Shown in pieces: positions 21,502-32,082 of a DNA stretch of 64,000 bases (position 1 is its first letter; every line of letters begins with the position of its first letter). Source of the DNA: Candidatus Methanoperedens sp. (GTDB lineage Archaea; Halobacteriota; Methanosarcinia; Methanosarcinales; Methanoperedenaceae). Under the pieces are notes generated by a model. The model searched no databases and had not been told where the DNA came from. It worked only from the letters and a program-made list of their open reading frames with translations. The stretch spans positions 1 through 64,000 of the forward strand of contig JAPZAS010000014.1 of NCBI GenBank assembly GCA_027460525.1. The letters run 5' to 3'. The position numbers and the translations under genes were made by a program.

Positions 21502-22504
21502 ATGTTCGAGAGTTTTTCTTTCTGGAAGCGGCGGGCTTTTAAGAAATTATTGTCACCGGGGAGGAGGCTTACAATCTACACCAGAAACAACCCGGATTCG
21601 GATTCGCTTGCAAGCTCACTTGCGTTGAAACGAATCGCAGAGTATTACAATATGGATGCAGACATATACTATACAGGGACAATCCAGAATAAGACCCTTC
21701 TTAATATACTGGTGGATGATGTGACGAAAGCCGAGGAAATCTCACAATCCCAGAACCTGACTGCTTTTGTAGATTTTCTGCCCACAGAACTGACAGGCGA
21801 AAAATTCACCCCGGCAATAGTAATCGGGCACACCTTGGGCAAAACAGAAGGAATACGCGCCGCTTACCGTGATATAAGAGCCACCGAAACCACATCAAGC
21901 ATTATGATTGAATATATAAAGAGACTCGGAGTGGCAATAGACAAAAAACTGGCTACGATTCTTCTTTTTGCGATCAGAGACAAAACCAAGACACTGACAA
22001 CCAACTTCATGCATGATGACATCGAAGCATACTGGTTTATCCATAAATATGTGGATGTGGAGTTACTATTGAGCCTCGAGCATCCCTCGGTCAGGCTTGA
22101 AACCTTCACTGATTTATCCCGTGCAATCGATAATAAAATGATAAAAGGAGCTTATCTTTTTACAACAGTGGGTTATGTAAAAGACCCCTCTACCATTCCC
22201 AAGGTATGCAGGTACCTGCTGGATATTGAAGGGGTTTCAACCGCTCTTGTGTTTGCTGTGGATTCAGCGAAAATCCATATCTATGCAGAGTCTGAGAATA
22301 TGGAACTTAAATATGAAAAATATCCTCAGGAAAGCATTCGAGGACTGGGGTGAAGTAACAGGCGGACCTTTCCATGCAAGCATCTCAATATCTCTTGGCA
22401 TATTTGGTATTGTCGCGGAGGATGAAAAATCAAGAAACCTGCTTCTAAAATCTATCACCGATTCCATATCTTCAAGATATTTCTATGCTCTCGAAGCCGA
22501 ATAG
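21502..22504 (+). pseudogene. DHH-like protein with degenerate active site and a frameshift
   Basis: Divergently transcribed paralogue of the preceding DHH gene. The N-terminal motif is NNPDSDSLASSLAL, but where the intact protein has DHH this one has VIGHTLG, so two of the metal-binding residues are gone. The frame beginning at 21502 stops at 22353; the DHHA1 homology (FEDWGEVTGGPFHASISISLGIFG) continues in another frame to 22504. Deleting one A from the AAA at 22309-22311 restores the match to the paralogue. It is either a base-calling error or a genuine frameshift in a non-catalytic, possibly regulatory, DHH protein. Confidence 0.8.
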
Positions 22505-22638
22505 ACCCTGCCGTGCGAGCAGCGAACGCAGACACCCTCTTTTGCAAGGCATCGTGAACATACAGGACTTCCGCACAGCATGCATGTGAATAGCTTTCCC
22601 GGACGTCCACAGATACTGCAAACTCCCGTTACCTCCAT
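22483..22638 (-). CDS. Small zinc-finger protein with four CxxC pairs
   Basis: A 51-residue protein with C-S-I-C, C-M-L-C, C-S-R-C and C-V-R-C pairs, enough to hold two zinc ions in a cross-brace arrangement. Starts at ATG 22638 (MEVTGVCSICGRPGKLF). Its 3' end overlaps the end of the frameshifted DHH-like gene on the opposite strand by 22 bases. The regular spacing of Cys pairs makes chance unlikely. Function unknown. Confidence 0.75.
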   Translation of the reverse strand: MEVTGVCSICGRPGKLFTCMLCGSPVCSRCLAKEGVCVRCSHGRVYSASRA

Positions 22639-22665
22639 TCTATCACTCCATACAATTAACTTTTG

Positions 22666-22794
22666 TTACGATGCCTGATATGGAACGAAGTATTCTTCGA
22701 TCATCCATGCTTCAAGCGCTTCAGATTCTTTTTTTCCCCCGGTTTTTATCAATACATCTCGCTTTTGGTGGATTTCTGATATTTTCTTATTCAT
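22666..22794 (-). CDS. Possible 42-residue hypothetical protein
   Basis: Reads MNKKISEIHQKRDVLIKTGG..., charged and helical, ending EYFVPYQAS. It lies just upstream of the zinc-finger ORF on the same strand. No recognised domain; support is the sensible amino-acid composition and position only. Confidence 0.4.
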   Translation of the reverse strand: MNKKISEIHQKRDVLIKTGGKKESEALEAWMIEEYFVPYQAS

Positions 22795-22933
22795 TTATAT
22801 CTATGGCATCCTCTCAGGATGACAGTCTCCAATTATGATGGAGTCTTATAAGCATTTAAAGTTATCGATTTCGTCGCTGTGGGAGCCAGACACCTGTACA
22901 GGTTAAAGCGTACCAGACTTTTAGCCTTGGTAT

Positions 22934-25900
22934 TCACATAAAGTCCGCCAGCCCCTTCTGCTTTACCTTATCGCTCTCAAACAGCGAACTCATCTCAAGC
23001 TCAAGCAGCTCCAGCCGCTGCTTCGTATAATGCCTCACATTGTACTCATCCGCTATGCGAAGTGAGGTCTCAAGGTACTTCCTCACAGAACCTTCATGCA
23101 CCGTAAGCACGATATTCCCGCCGCACTTCGGGCAGCTTCCGCGCAGCGGCGGGCGTCTGTACTTGGCATTGCACTTCGTACACCTCACCTTCTGCTTTGA
23201 GAACGAGCGCAAATTTCCGATAAGGTCGGGCAGGAAATGCGAGTTTATAATCCTCTCTGCAACATCCTGAGCATCCACAGCCTTTATTTTCCTTGCAAGC
23301 GCAAGCTGCGCATCCATTTTATCTATCATGCTCCCGAGCGTCTTGTATGCGCTGTTCCTGGGCCCGGCTGCGATATCCGCTGTGTCATGGGTGAAGCCGA
23401 AGCCCTCATACTGCGCTGGCTTGCCAAGCCTTCCGCTAACGGTATCCATGAGCTCCACGATATCCTTGGGGTTTTTGTATCCGAGCGTGGCTTCATAGAA
23501 CTCAAGCGGATACCTGAAAAGGACATCTATATTATGCGCCTCCTTGTCGATTTCGTTGGGGTCTATGCGCGTGGTCAGCACAAGAGGCGCGTCCATCTGT
23601 CCCCCGCGCTTATCGGGAAGGTACGAGCGCGAGAAATTCAAAAGACCGTCCATCAACAGCATCACGCAGTCCTCGTCACCATCGCAATTGCGGCGCTTTG
23701 CGGCATGAAAGTAGGGATGGGCATAGCCCACGGATGCATTGGTGAACCCGATCAGGCGCCCCAGTACGCCAGCCGAGGTATGAGGAGCAAGACCGATTAC
23801 CAGTTCTCCTATAAGACCGTCTGCGCTGTTTGTATTGTAATATGGGCTTACTCTATAGTATTTTATCAGAAGGTCGTCGATGAACCTTGCGGTCTTTAAC
23901 AGGTATTCGGCGCAGTCCTTTGAGACCACAATGTCCTGCACCTTGAGTTCAAGTATTTGATTTTCTTCGGTTAGCGGTTTTCCATATATATCACTCACAT
24001 ATCCCAGTTCTTTTAATTTTTCCACATCAGCGCCTATCTCTTTTGGCTTGATATGGGTAAGAGGCAGGTCAGAGAGGTCGTATCTCACCGTTCCGTCCTT
24101 GAACATCACGATATCATGTTTTGCGCGCAGAATGCCTTTTTCCAGGGGCTCAGGCGTTTTGTTTTTTGACATGAGACCGAGCACACCTTTTATTGATTCA
24201 AAGTTATCCCTCTCGCCCACGTTATTCAGGGCAAGCTGGTATTCTGATTTGAAATCTATCTCCATCTCGGTGACAGACGAGGTCTCTTTTTTGCATTTTG
24301 GGCATAAACGTGTCTTTACCTCGATCCCGCAGGATTTGCATTTAAGCACAGGTTGCGTGAATTTACCGCACGTGCACCTGTTCTTGAAAGTCCTTGTTTT
24401 ACACGATGGGCAGATTCGCTCTCCTACCTGGACTTTTATTGTCCCGATCTTTTCTTTCTGGAAAGATAGCCCGGCTCTCAAATCTGTACTTTTCTCCCCA
24501 CCGTTGTCGTTGTCAATATATTCTTTTGCGCTTTTCAGAGAACGCTTTCTTCCTCCAGCGTCACCGATAGGGAAAAGCACATGCGGCGCAGGTTTCATTT
24601 CGCGCTTATCCGATTTTTCAGGTCTTCCCATCCTGCCGCCGATTCTGATTGGAGCGCGGCTTCGAATAGTTATTCCGCTGATTTTTGAGACTGTATCCAT
24701 GATAGTGGGCTCAAGCCCTGTCCAATTCTTTTTCAGATTGGAGTCAAGCCCAAGACATCTCATTAGAGGGAGCGGCTCTTCGATGTGGATTTGCCCCTCA
24801 CGTACGATATGGGGCACAAGAAGGGTTTCAAGGATGTTTTTTATTTTATCATCGAGCGGGAATGAAAGCTTTTCGCCATATATACCGTTCTTCTGGATAT
24901 ATTCAGCCAATGCTGTATACTCATCAAGAGAAATATCATGCCAGAGATATGTGTATTTTGGATGAAGCGGCACTTTATGGGTATCCGATAACGAGAGTGC
25001 TGTTTTTTGATCCGGGTTTTTGAGTTCAGGTGACTCCTTTATAGAAGTTTTTGCGGCAAGTTCCTGTACCCACCATTCGTAGCAGTATGAAGAAGGCACA
25101 AGGGGATGATTGTTCTCAAGAAAATCCCCGTAATTTATTAAAATCTCACCGATATCGAGAATCTTCTGTACAGATGGTCTTATCCTGAGAGCTTCGATGG
25201 CAGTATCCGCCCTCAGAACATCACCGTTGAATAAACGTACCGTAGGTCCCTCGATGGTATCCACAGGCGCTATACCGGCGGCTTTTCCCGGGCGCTCAAC
25301 CTTGATCTGGGTACCAGCCGCTATGAAATCATCCATCAACACCATCGTTGCAGGACTGATACCAGCCGCGGCAAAACTCGTGTTCCTGCTTCTGCCGTAC
25401 CTGAGCCTGAATCCCCCGGGTCGTGAAGGATAGGAAAAAACAGGTCTGCCTGCGATTAAATCCTGCAGGTATTTGTCCTTTGGTTTTAGCTGCGCTGAAG
25501 CGTCATCGCTTTTAACGGTAACATTGAATTTATCAAGCCACTCCCAGCCGCCAAGCCTGAGTTTATCCACGTGTTTTTTCACCTTCGGGGCCTTGAGCGC
25601 AATGCCTTCTGCTATGACAAGCGCCATGCCGCCGCGTATTCTGTTCGTTTCGATGCGCGCAAGATCGCGCCGCCCCTCTACCTCTGCCTCCTCCGTGGGC
25701 TCGCCGTCGATGCAGATGGGGCAATTTTTCACGATGAGGCGTATTTCGTCTTCGGTTGGAAGGTACTGGAGATTGGCAACCCGCCTGTATGCGGTGATCT
25801 CTTCAACGTACCGCTCAATTTCTTCAGGTCTTGGTATAAAACGTGCAATACCGAGGTTTGCACGCACATAATCCGCAGCAAGTACGGATAATGCCTGCGC

Positions 25901-26359
25901 TGTACCGCCGGCACTTCTTATGGGTCCGGCATAATAAATCCTGATGTAATCCGAGCCGTCATCGTTTTTTGCAAGGTCGATCCTGGCAATCCCTTCTATC
26001 GGTGCCGCCACAACTCCTTCGGTGAGAACAGCCATTGCCACCCTTATAGCAGCCTCGATGGCATCTTTTTTGGATTCAAAGTGTACAATTTCATCTTTAG
26101 CCACAGCAAGAGCAAGCTGCAGGGCAGCCTCTTCGCGTCCCATGGTGGTCTCAAGTTCACGAAGCCTTTTCGCAACACCCTCGATGGCAAGGAGTTTTTC
26201 AACCCTGTCCGCCAGGTCTTTTGCTATTGGTATTTCCACATTCGGAGAAGGGTCGGCGCCGTTTGCGCGCGCGCGGTTTGCGAGGTCGATTGCTCGTCCA
26301 AGCTCGATTTCAAGCCCGTTAAAATACCCCAGCATCGCATCGCTGGCGGCGAATTTCAT
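22934..26359 (-). CDS. polC: DNA polymerase D large subunit (DP2)
   Basis: Catalytic subunit of the archaeal replicative polymerase PolD. At 1141 residues it has the DP2 layout: N-terminal dimerisation/oligomer region, a central zinc cluster (CPSCKTRTF...CTCGKF, then CKSCGIEV...CPKCKK, about 640-680), the catalytic NCDGDED acidic motif at about 888-894, and a C-terminal zinc ribbon [12 protein letters not shown]...CPKCGG. No intein interrupts the catalytic region, though inteins are common in this gene. Start ATG 26359; its first four bases overlap the end of hisD on the same strand, so hisD-polC are co-transcribed. The small subunit DP1 is not in the window. Confidence 0.97.
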   Translation of the reverse strand: MKFAASDAMLGYFNGLEIELGRAIDLANRARANGADPSPNVEIPIAKDLADRVEKLLAIEGVAKRLRELETTMGREEAALQLALAVAKDEIVHFESKKDAIEAAIRVAMAVLTEGVVAAPIEGIARIDLAKNDDGSDYIRIYYAGPIRSAGGTAQALSVLAADYVRANLGIARFIPRPEEIERYVEEITAYRRVANLQYLPTEDEIRLIVKNCPICIDGEPTEEAEVEGRRDLARIETNRIRGGMALVIAEGIALKAPKVKKHVDKLRLGGWEWLDKFNVTVKSDDASAQLKPKDKYLQDLIAGRPVFSYPSRPGGFRLRYGRSRNTSFAAAGISPATMVLMDDFIAAGTQIKVERPGKAAGIAPVDTIEGPTVRLFNGDVLRADTAIEALRIRPSVQKILDIGEILINYGDFLENNHPLVPSSYCYEWWVQELAAKTSIKESPELKNPDQKTALSLSDTHKVPLHPKYTYLWHDISLDEYTALAEYIQKNGIYGEKLSFPLDDKIKNILETLLVPHIVREGQIHIEEPLPLMRCLGLDSNLKKNWTGLEPTIMDTVSKISGITIRSRAPIRIGGRMGRPEKSDKREMKPAPHVLFPIGDAGGRKRSLKSAKEYIDNDNGGEKSTDLRAGLSFQKEKIGTIKVQVGERICPSCKTRTFKNRCTCGKFTQPVLKCKSCGIEVKTRLCPKCKKETSSVTEMEIDFKSEYQLALNNVGERDNFESIKGVLGLMSKNKTPEPLEKGILRAKHDIVMFKDGTVRYDLSDLPLTHIKPKEIGADVEKLKELGYVSDIYGKPLTEENQILELKVQDIVVSKDCAEYLLKTARFIDDLLIKYYRVSPYYNTNSADGLIGELVIGLAPHTSAGVLGRLIGFTNASVGYAHPYFHAAKRRNCDGDEDCVMLLMDGLLNFSRSYLPDKRGGQMDAPLVLTTRIDPNEIDKEAHNIDVLFRYPLEFYEATLGYKNPKDIVELMDTVSGRLGKPAQYEGFGFTHDTADIAAGPRNSAYKTLGSMIDKMDAQLALARKIKAVDAQDVAERIINSHFLPDLIGNLRSFSKQKVRCTKCNAKYRRPPLRGSCPKCGGNIVLTVHEGSVRKYLETSLRIADEYNVRHYTKQRLELLELEMSSLFESDKVKQKGLADFM

Positions 26360-27642
26360 TTATCGTACTCCTTGTTCCCGGTGTTATTTTTTCTTATCCT
26401 TACAGCATTTGCATGGGCAGAAAGCCCTTCAGCTTCGGCAAGACCGATAACCGTCTCGCTTATATTCTCAAGCCCTCTTTTTTCGATTATCTGGACGCTT
26501 GATTTTACCACGAAATGATCGGTGTTCAAGCCTGAAAACATTCGTGCATATCCCGCGGTGGGAAGCACATGGTTGGTGCCAGAGGCGTAATCCCCGGCTG
26601 AGACAGGCGCATGAGAGCCGATAAATATCGAGCCGGCATGCTTTATCCTGGAAAGGATATCCTTCTCTGTGATTATTTCAAGATGCTCAGGCGCGAACTT
26701 GTTTGAAAATGCAATACACTCGTCAAGATTTCCCGTGAGTATGGCTGCATTTTCCAGGGATTTTCTTATGATTTCGATTCTCGCTTCGCTTTTCATCTGC
26801 AAATCTATTTCCTGTTTTACCTTTTCTGCAAGGTTTTTTGAGGTAGTAACAAGGATGGAGATCGCATTCGGGTCGTGCTCTGCCTGGGCAATCATATCCG
26901 ATGCAATAAAAGGGGCTCTGGCAGAGCCATCCGCTATTATCAGAACTTCGCTCGGTCCTGCGGGAAAATCTATCGCAGTCCCGCACGCCATCTTGGCTGC
27001 GGTAACATATACATTGCCTGGTCCCACGATTTTATCCACCTTCGGTATGGTCTCGGTCCCGTATGCCATGGCTGCGATCGCCTGCACACCCCCGACGCGG
27101 AATACCCTGTCAGCACCTGCAATATGAGCAGCCGCAAGGGTTAGAGGGTTTACTGTTCCATCAGCCCCCGGCGGGGTGCATACTACGACTTCCTTTACAC
27201 CAGCCACTTTTGCGGGTATCACGGTCATGAGGGCTGTGCTGGGATACGAAGCCCTGCCGCCCGGGACGTATGCACCTATGGTTTCAAGAGGAGTAACCCG
27301 CTGCCCCAGCCTGATTCCCGGGGAGAATTCCTTTATCCAGTCTTTTGAGACCTGCGCTTCATGGAATGCACGGATATTGGAAGCTGCTTTTTTAAGATGT
27401 GAAATAAGTTTCTTATCAACCGACGCAAGTGCGGAATCAATTTCATCATGTGGAACTTCAATTTCGCTTATGCTTGCATTATCAAACCTGAGCGTGTATC
27501 GCCTGAGGGCTTCATCGCCATTTTCCTTTACATCCCTGAGTATTGAAATTACAGGCTCCATCACATCCTGAAGCCCTGTCCCGCGGTTAAACAGCCCTGA
27601 CTTTTCTTTAGCTGAAAGTTCAGAAATAGGCTTGATCAACAT
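26356..27642 (-). CDS. hisD: Histidinol dehydrogenase
   Basis: Last two steps of histidine synthesis: oxidises L-histidinol to histidine via the aldehyde using NAD, with one zinc. The 428 residues include [45 protein letters not shown] (zinc/catalytic region), and [18 protein letters not shown] near the C-terminus, all diagnostic. ATG start at 27642. The partner gene hisH is also in this window (42.1 kb) but not adjacent, as is usual for scattered archaeal his genes. Confidence 0.97.
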   Translation of the reverse strand: MLIKPISELSAKEKSGLFNRGTGLQDVMEPVISILRDVKENGDEALRRYTLRFDNASISEIEVPHDEIDSALASVDKKLISHLKKAASNIRAFHEAQVSKDWIKEFSPGIRLGQRVTPLETIGAYVPGGRASYPSTALMTVIPAKVAGVKEVVVCTPPGADGTVNPLTLAAAHIAGADRVFRVGGVQAIAAMAYGTETIPKVDKIVGPGNVYVTAAKMACGTAIDFPAGPSEVLIIADGSARAPFIASDMIAQAEHDPNAISILVTTSKNLAEKVKQEIDLQMKSEARIEIIRKSLENAAILTGNLDECIAFSNKFAPEHLEIITEKDILSRIKHAGSIFIGSHAPVSAGDYASGTNHVLPTAGYARMFSGLNTDHFVVKSSVQIIEKRGLENISETVIGLAEAEGLSAHANAVRIRKNNTGNKEYDK

Positions 27643-27799
27643 TACATGCTGATTTCAGGCTGGAATTAGATAAAGATTGTTATTCAAGATAGCATCATAA
27701 TGAATCATTATTGTAATAATTTTTATAATTTTTGAACAGCGATAATTTTATATAGCGATAAAATCAACTAACTTATTGTGGTTTCCGAGAGGTGTGTCT

Positions 27800-28051
27800 A
27801 TGCATAAGTTAGGTGGTATTAAGTTTTGTACAGATATCAATTCGCCCGAAGTGTTGCTTACCCTTCTCATGCCTTTGGTCTTCATTTATTATTCTTTGAT
27901 TAAGGGTATCGAATCTGGAAATGCAATAACTTATAGCTTGATTTTGGGGGCTAGTATATATTTAGCTATTACATTTTTGAAAAACGTAGTGGCATGGTAT
28001 TTGGATTCGGAGCAAGCATCCCAAATCAATAAATGTGGAATTGAGAACTAA
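27800..28051 (+). CDS. Small hypothetical membrane protein
   Basis: An 83-residue protein with two hydrophobic segments (about residues 16-35 and 44-66) and a short polar tail. ATG 27800 is preferred because GAGAGGTG lies 6-7 bases upstream; the frame is open a little further. A TATA-like TTTTATATAGCG sits at about 27747-27758. AT-rich, in an accessory stretch; not recognised. Confidence 0.55.
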   Translation: MHKLGGIKFCTDINSPEVLLTLLMPLVFIYYSLIKGIESGNAITYSLILGASIYLAITFLKNVVAWYLDSEQASQINKCGIEN

Positions 28052-28080
28052 AAGCGGTTTTTTTTATTTAAGGTGAAAAA

Positions 28081-28524
28081 ATGCCGATTATACTTGAAGG
28101 TGCTATAACAATAGCTGGTGTTGCTCTTCTAGCATTAACATTTCAGATATTATTTCACAGCAGAGGAGAATCCGCTAAAGGAATACAAACAACTGATTTA
28201 ATGATTAGAAACATCTGTGATCGACTAAATCAAAGCGAACAAACCCGTGATGATGATATACTGGAATTAATATGTAAATTGCGCAGAAGAAAAGCGCATA
28301 TGCAAAAAGATATTCAAAACTTTTTTGCTTTATTTGTAGTGGCGTCTGCAAGTCTTATTATTATAGGTGTATCTGGCTATCTAGGACTAGATGAAAGTAA
28401 TGTGCTCTTAATCAAAACGGTTGCCATATGGTTATTTCTTTTTTGTTTTGTATATGGTATTTTCTTTATTTATAGGCTATATCTTGAATTGCATAAAATC
28501 GATATGGAAAGCAAGACAACATGA
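28081..28524 (+). CDS. Hypothetical membrane protein with central charged loop
   Basis: 147 residues: an N-terminal membrane helix (about 4-25), a soluble stretch of about 70 residues rich in Asp, Glu, Arg and Lys (DRLNQSEQTRDDDILELICKLRRRKAH), then two membrane helices near 90-112 and 120-140. It starts 29 bases after the previous small membrane protein, so the two are probably co-transcribed. Not recognised; AT-rich. Confidence 0.6.
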   Translation: MPIILEGAITIAGVALLALTFQILFHSRGESAKGIQTTDLMIRNICDRLNQSEQTRDDDILELICKLRRRKAHMQKDIQNFFALFVVASASLIIIGVSGYLGLDESNVLLIKTVAIWLFLFCFVYGIFFIYRLYLELHKIDMESKTT

Positions 28525-28713
28525 TAAAGCCCTATGTAATAATCTGTTAAGCAAATTCACCGTTTTGGGCAATCCAGCAACCTAAACAGACGAATTTTGA
28601 CAGCAATTCTAATCAGACGCAGACTTGACAGAACCTTATTCCAGGCTTTTAGTCGTCAGAATGAAAACTATTAATACGGATTGAAATATTAAGTGAATGC
28701 CCCACTTCGGTTT

Positions 28714-28785
28714 GCGCCGGTAGTGTAGTGGTTATCACTGAGCGTTGCCAACGCTTAAACTCGGGTTCGAGTCCCGACCGGCGCA
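28714..28785 (+). tRNA. tRNA-Gly (GCC)
   Basis: Acceptor GCGCCGG pairs with CCGGCGC; anticodon stem GAGCG/CGCTT around TTGCCAA; T arm CGGG-TTCGAGT-CCCG; discriminator A. No intron and no encoded CCA. It lies inside an AT-rich accessory stretch. Confidence 0.94.
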
Positions 28786-29043
28786 TAAACCCCGTACATG
28801 CGCTTACCTCCGAAGGGCTATTCTTGCGCGGTCGTGCGCACATTCGCTTTTGCGTGCTCACTTTAGGGCGGGGGCGCAATCCTCATTATTGCTTTGATGG
28901 CTCTATCTCGGCTCATATACAATAATTGACCGTTAATATTGGGAAATGGTTTTTTATGAGAGGTGTATAATATCTTAATTCAAGAGAAACTAATAGGTAT
29001 CAAATCGTTAAAAGAAGTTAAATTGTTGAGTTAAGGAGCTTAT

Positions 29044-29916
29044 ATGAACATAGGAAATATATTGAAGGCTTTTGATATTAATTTCGATTATGAAAATGTA
29101 AAGATAATAAGACATGTAATAAAAGAAGATAGTGAGTTGGAATTAATTAGAAATGGAATGTTTGATGTATATCAATCAATTCAAAGAAATCCTGTTTTTA
29201 ATGGATGTGATGCTATTATTTCTTTTCTTGTCGATGAGTATTCGAAAAAGACAATATTCAAAGGTATATATGAAGTAAAAGGCAAAAAGAAGTATGAACT
29301 TACTGATGTAGTGAAGGAATGCAGTGATGTTTGGAAACCAGATGGAAAAAGGATATTCTACACACTTGAAAAAACAAAATATCTTGAAAGCCTTACCGAT
29401 AGGTTAGTAATTGATTGGGGAGGAGGTGAAAGAAAGTGGCATCAATGGTATATAAAGAAAAAAGAGAAAGGAGAGAAAGGAGAGAAAAAAATTGTTGAGA
29501 TTCTTCCAAAAGGATTTTTTACGAGATTTCCTGGATTCTTAGATTTTTCCCTTAAATGGCATGATCTAGAGCAAATAATAAAAAACGAAGAGGCTCACCA
29601 AGATTGGTATCATGCTTTATCTAAAGTAAAGGGTGTATATTTAATAACCGATGAAACAGATGGAAAACAATATATTGGTTCGGCTTATAATGAAAAGGGT
29701 ATATGGGGACGTTGGAAAAATTATATAGAAACAAAAGATGGAGGAAACAAGAAATTAATTGAAATATTAAAAGCTAACCCAGAAAAGTATAATTCTTTTA
29801 GATTTTCTATCCTAGAAATACTTCTATATAGTTCTACAAAAGATGATGTTATACATCGGGAAAAGAGAGCAAAAGAAAAATTAGGAACAAGATCATTTGG
29901 TCTAAATTTAAATTGA
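29044..29916 (+). CDS. GIY-YIG nuclease-domain protein
   Basis: A 290-residue protein. The C-terminal ~100 residues form a GIY-YIG domain: GVYLITDETDGKQYIGSAY (about 199-217), then the Arg/Trp helix IWGRWKNY and a late Glu-containing strand FSILEILLY. The N-terminal ~190 residues are an unrecognised, Lys/Glu-rich domain that could determine targeting. GIY-YIG enzymes cut DNA in repair, homing or restriction; nothing next door identifies which. Strongly AT-rich compared with polC and ahcY, suggesting acquisition. AAGGAG ribosome site just before ATG. Confidence 0.8.
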   Translation: MNIGNILKAFDINFDYENVKIIRHVIKEDSELELIRNGMFDVYQSIQRNPVFNGCDAIISFLVDEYSKKTIFKGIYEVKGKKKYELTDVVKECSDVWKPDGKRIFYTLEKTKYLESLTDRLVIDWGGGERKWHQWYIKKKEKGEKGEKKIVEILPKGFFTRFPGFLDFSLKWHDLEQIIKNEEAHQDWYHALSKVKGVYLITDETDGKQYIGSAYNEKGIWGRWKNYIETKDGGNKKLIEILKANPEKYNSFRFSILEILLYSSTKDDVIHREKRAKEKLGTRSFGLNLN

Positions 29917-30136
29917 CTAAACAGGGGGTTATTATGATATATTATATCCTGACAAAATTACCAACAAAAAAGTTAATGCAATGAAAGTATATGCGAAATA
30001 TAGCTTGTTTTTAGGTTCAATCAATTAAGATGTGCAACACATCAGGATAACTATCAATACGAATTGAAACGTCTTTTTCTTTGGATATATCACCAGAAGC
30101 AATATATATTTGAATAGATATATAAGTTGAGAGAAT

Positions 30137-30616
30137 ATGTTTAATGTTTTCAATATAGAGAGAAGCGAATCTGAAATAAGAGATTTGAAGAGATTCTGGA
30201 ATGAACTTAGTTATAAGGATAGGGATAATTCAATAGGTCATGCGTCTATATTTATAGGTGATTATCCCTCCAGCCTTCCATTATCACTTATTCCCAAACT
30301 TGGAGATATTCCAGGAGATATAAAAACAAGAAGAGATAAGGTTATGGAGGAGATTGAGAAATTGAAAATTTTGAATTCAAAATCAAAATGGAAGTATATG
30401 CTGAAACTTGTGCCTGAACCCTATAAACCCAATCTTCTTGGATGTATATTTAAATATTTATCATTATCTAAAAACGATGAAACTAAATTAATTGATTATT
30501 TAGGTATAACGGATTTTGATGAATATAATGACATATACGATTTTTGTTCAAATCTTTTTTCCCAACGCACAAGTGCAATGTCTTCCGCATTTAGGAACTA
30601 CTTAGGAAAGCAATAG
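30137..30616 (+). CDS. Hypothetical protein
   Basis: A 159-residue soluble protein, not recognised: a charged helical N-terminus (RSESEIRDLKRFWNEL), a GHASIFIGDYPSSLP segment, a Lys/Glu helix and an aromatic-rich acidic stretch (DYLGITDFDEYNDIYDF). AT-rich like the GIY-YIG gene before it. The TATA-like ATATATAAG at about 30117-30125 and GAGAATATG before the start support expression. Confidence 0.55.
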   Translation: MFNVFNIERSESEIRDLKRFWNELSYKDRDNSIGHASIFIGDYPSSLPLSLIPKLGDIPGDIKTRRDKVMEEIEKLKILNSKSKWKYMLKLVPEPYKPNLLGCIFKYLSLSKNDETKLIDYLGITDFDEYNDIYDFCSNLFSQRTSAMSSAFRNYLGKQ

Positions 30617-30684
30617 ATCAATCATCAGGAATATATTGTATATTGGAATAAATACGTTTATAATTTCCTATGCGTGCACAAATC

Positions 30685-30903
30685 CTAAAGATTATTCTCG
30701 TCCGCAAACTTCATAAGCGCCTCTCCCAGCGCTCTTACATACTTCGGGTTAAGATTGAACCTTCCGCGCTTCTGCCCGCTTCTTTCCTTGGCTATCTCCA
30801 CATACTCCTTCCCTTCCTCAAACCTGTCGCTTTTCGCAAGTGTGATGGTCATAAACCAGCCGGAGCTCATTTTTATTTCCATAAAACCTTTTTCGTCGCT
30901 CAT
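30685..30903 (-). CDS. Small conserved-looking hypothetical protein
   Basis: A 72-residue basic protein (MEIKMSSGWFMTITLAKSDRFEEGKEYVEIAKERSGQKRGRFNLNPKYV...) with a strand-rich first half and a helical end. Its start overlaps the stop of the upstream dehydratase subunit by 4 bases, so it is translationally coupled to it. Function unknown. Confidence 0.65.
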   Translation of the reverse strand: MSDEKGFMEIKMSSGWFMTITLAKSDRFEEGKEYVEIAKERSGQKRGRFNLNPKYVRALGEALMKFADENNL

Positions 30904-31301
30904 AGAATCTCCACGCTTCCTACAATCGCATCCACTAAAACCTTATCCCCGGTCTTTATCGCAGCAAGAGGGTTCTTTTCCACCCTGTCCACAAGCGGGA
31001 TATCGGAGATGATGGCGCCCACTGCAACAATGGGCTCGGCTTTGATATTTATCATGGCGCAGGGAGAAGCGCCGTTCTTCTTGAGCTGGTAAATCGCATA
31101 CGAGCCCACAGTCGAACCTTTCCCGCCCGGAAATACAAGCACTTTTCCTTTTATGCTCTTTCCAGCAAGTTCATGCCCTTTTTCAATCACAATGCCGGTT
31201 TTCGTATCTATGCTGCCAAGGAATGAAATAGGCTGGGTGGTAACGAGAGCTTCACCTTGCGCTTTTCCGCGGGAGACTGTGTGGGCTTTTAGTTTAATCA
31301 T
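30900..31301 (-). CDS. Phosphomevalonate dehydratase small subunit (aconitase X swivel domain, DUF126)
   Basis: 133 residues of the DUF126 swivelling domain, recognisable from VLVFPGGKGSTVGSYAIYQLKKNG and IISDIPLVDRVEKNPL. In archaea with the modified mevalonate pathway the AcnX small and large subunits dehydrate (R)-5-phosphomevalonate to the anhydro form, on the way to isoprenoid lipids. The large subunit is not in this window, so the complex is inferred from family knowledge. It heads a two-gene unit with the 72-residue protein. Confidence 0.85.
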   Translation of the reverse strand: MIKLKAHTVSRGKAQGEALVTTQPISFLGSIDTKTGIVIEKGHELAGKSIKGKVLVFPGGKGSTVGSYAIYQLKKNGASPCAMINIKAEPIVAVGAIISDIPLVDRVEKNPLAAIKTGDKVLVDAIVGSVEIL

Positions 31302-31335
31302 TAAATCCGCCTAAATATCGAAGGCAGGCATAACT

Positions 31336-31776
31336 TTAAGCAATTACTGCCGATGCCCCCGAAATCGGTATCGTCACATGCACAGCATCATAATCCACAG
31401 TCGGCTTCTTAGCTCTCTTAGCTTTCTTTTCATCCTCAAAATCCACAAATCCCAGCCCTTTAAGGTATGTAAGGTCGTGGATAACATTCCTTCGATCCCT
31501 GCCCAGAAGAACAGCAAGTTCGCTTATAGACTGCGGTTCGGATTCGCGTATTGTCTGGAGTATTTTCACACGTTCCGGTGTAAGGATGCTGTTGAGGTCA
31601 TTGATGGAACTCACGACTATCTGGCGCGGCTGAGGTTTTAGTTTACCTTTATGAGCCTGTTCGAATAAATCATTCAATCCTTTGAAGTATTCCTCTTTTG
31701 GAATAATGATGACTTCAACATACTGCGCTTTCAATGTTCCTGAGAGTTTAGCCCTTTGATCTTCTTTTAATTTCAT
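31336..31776 (-). CDS. HTH regulator, probable antitoxin partner of the TumE-like protein
   Basis: A 146-residue protein with a central winged-helix domain: TPERVKILQTIRESEPQSISELAVLLGRDRRNVIHDLTYLKGLGFV, similar to the HVO_A0114-type putative DNA-binding family. The N-terminal half (VIIIPKEEYFKGLNDLFEQA) may bind the toxin. Its start overlaps the end of the upstream TumE-like gene by 29 bases. By analogy with known TumE pairs the HTH protein neutralises the toxin and represses the operon. Confidence 0.8.
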   Translation of the reverse strand: MKLKEDQRAKLSGTLKAQYVEVIIIPKEEYFKGLNDLFEQAHKGKLKPQPRQIVVSSINDLNSILTPERVKILQTIRESEPQSISELAVLLGRDRRNVIHDLTYLKGLGFVDFEDEKKAKRAKKPTVDYDAVHVTIPISGASAVIA

Positions 31777-32068
31777 CTATCTCGCTTCTCCTTTCATTTA
31801 TTATCTTTATCATCTCATTAATTATTTTTTCAGGATGAATGGTTCCCGTAGGTTTTATCTCGCCGAACATGTGGCGGTGTTCACCTATACCATGTGCATT
31901 ATCGTATCTGATTAACTCGATCCATTCATGCCCTGCAAAAACACGGTAGTTTATTCCATACTTAACACCATTTGGAAACTGTTTAGACTTCGGGACAGTG
32001 ACAATCATGATATCTATGAATTCATCCTCAGCGATTTGATAAGACTTGTTTATCAGATATTTTGCCAA
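31748..32068 (-). CDS. TumE-like toxin (DUF6516)
   Basis: A 106-residue protein with the DUF6516 pattern: strands around DIMIVTVPKSKQFPNGVKYGINYRVF, then WIELIRYDNAHGIGEHRHMFGEIK with conserved His/Asp, and a basic helical tail. Family members are annotated as toxin of HTH-linked toxin-antitoxin pairs; mechanism not established here. The unit order is toxin first, HTH second. An inverted repeat lies just upstream. Confidence 0.78.
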   Translation of the reverse strand: MAKYLINKSYQIAEDEFIDIMIVTVPKSKQFPNGVKYGINYRVFAGHEWIELIRYDNAHGIGEHRHMFGEIKPTGTIHPEKIINEMIKIINERRSEIDEIKRRSKG

Positions 32069-32082
32069 TAATTCACCAATAC

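Noticed and set aside
22934-26359. Intein in the PolD large subunit
   Set aside because: The region around the catalytic NCDGDED motif is continuous and the length is normal.
28649-28925. Open frames on both strands over 28.7-28.9 kb
   Set aside because: They overlap tRNA-Gly(GCC) and show no domain or ribosome site.
30670-31092. Plus-strand frame of 140 codons
   Set aside because: Antisense to the 72-residue gene and the dehydratase small subunit, both of which have clear protein character and coupling.
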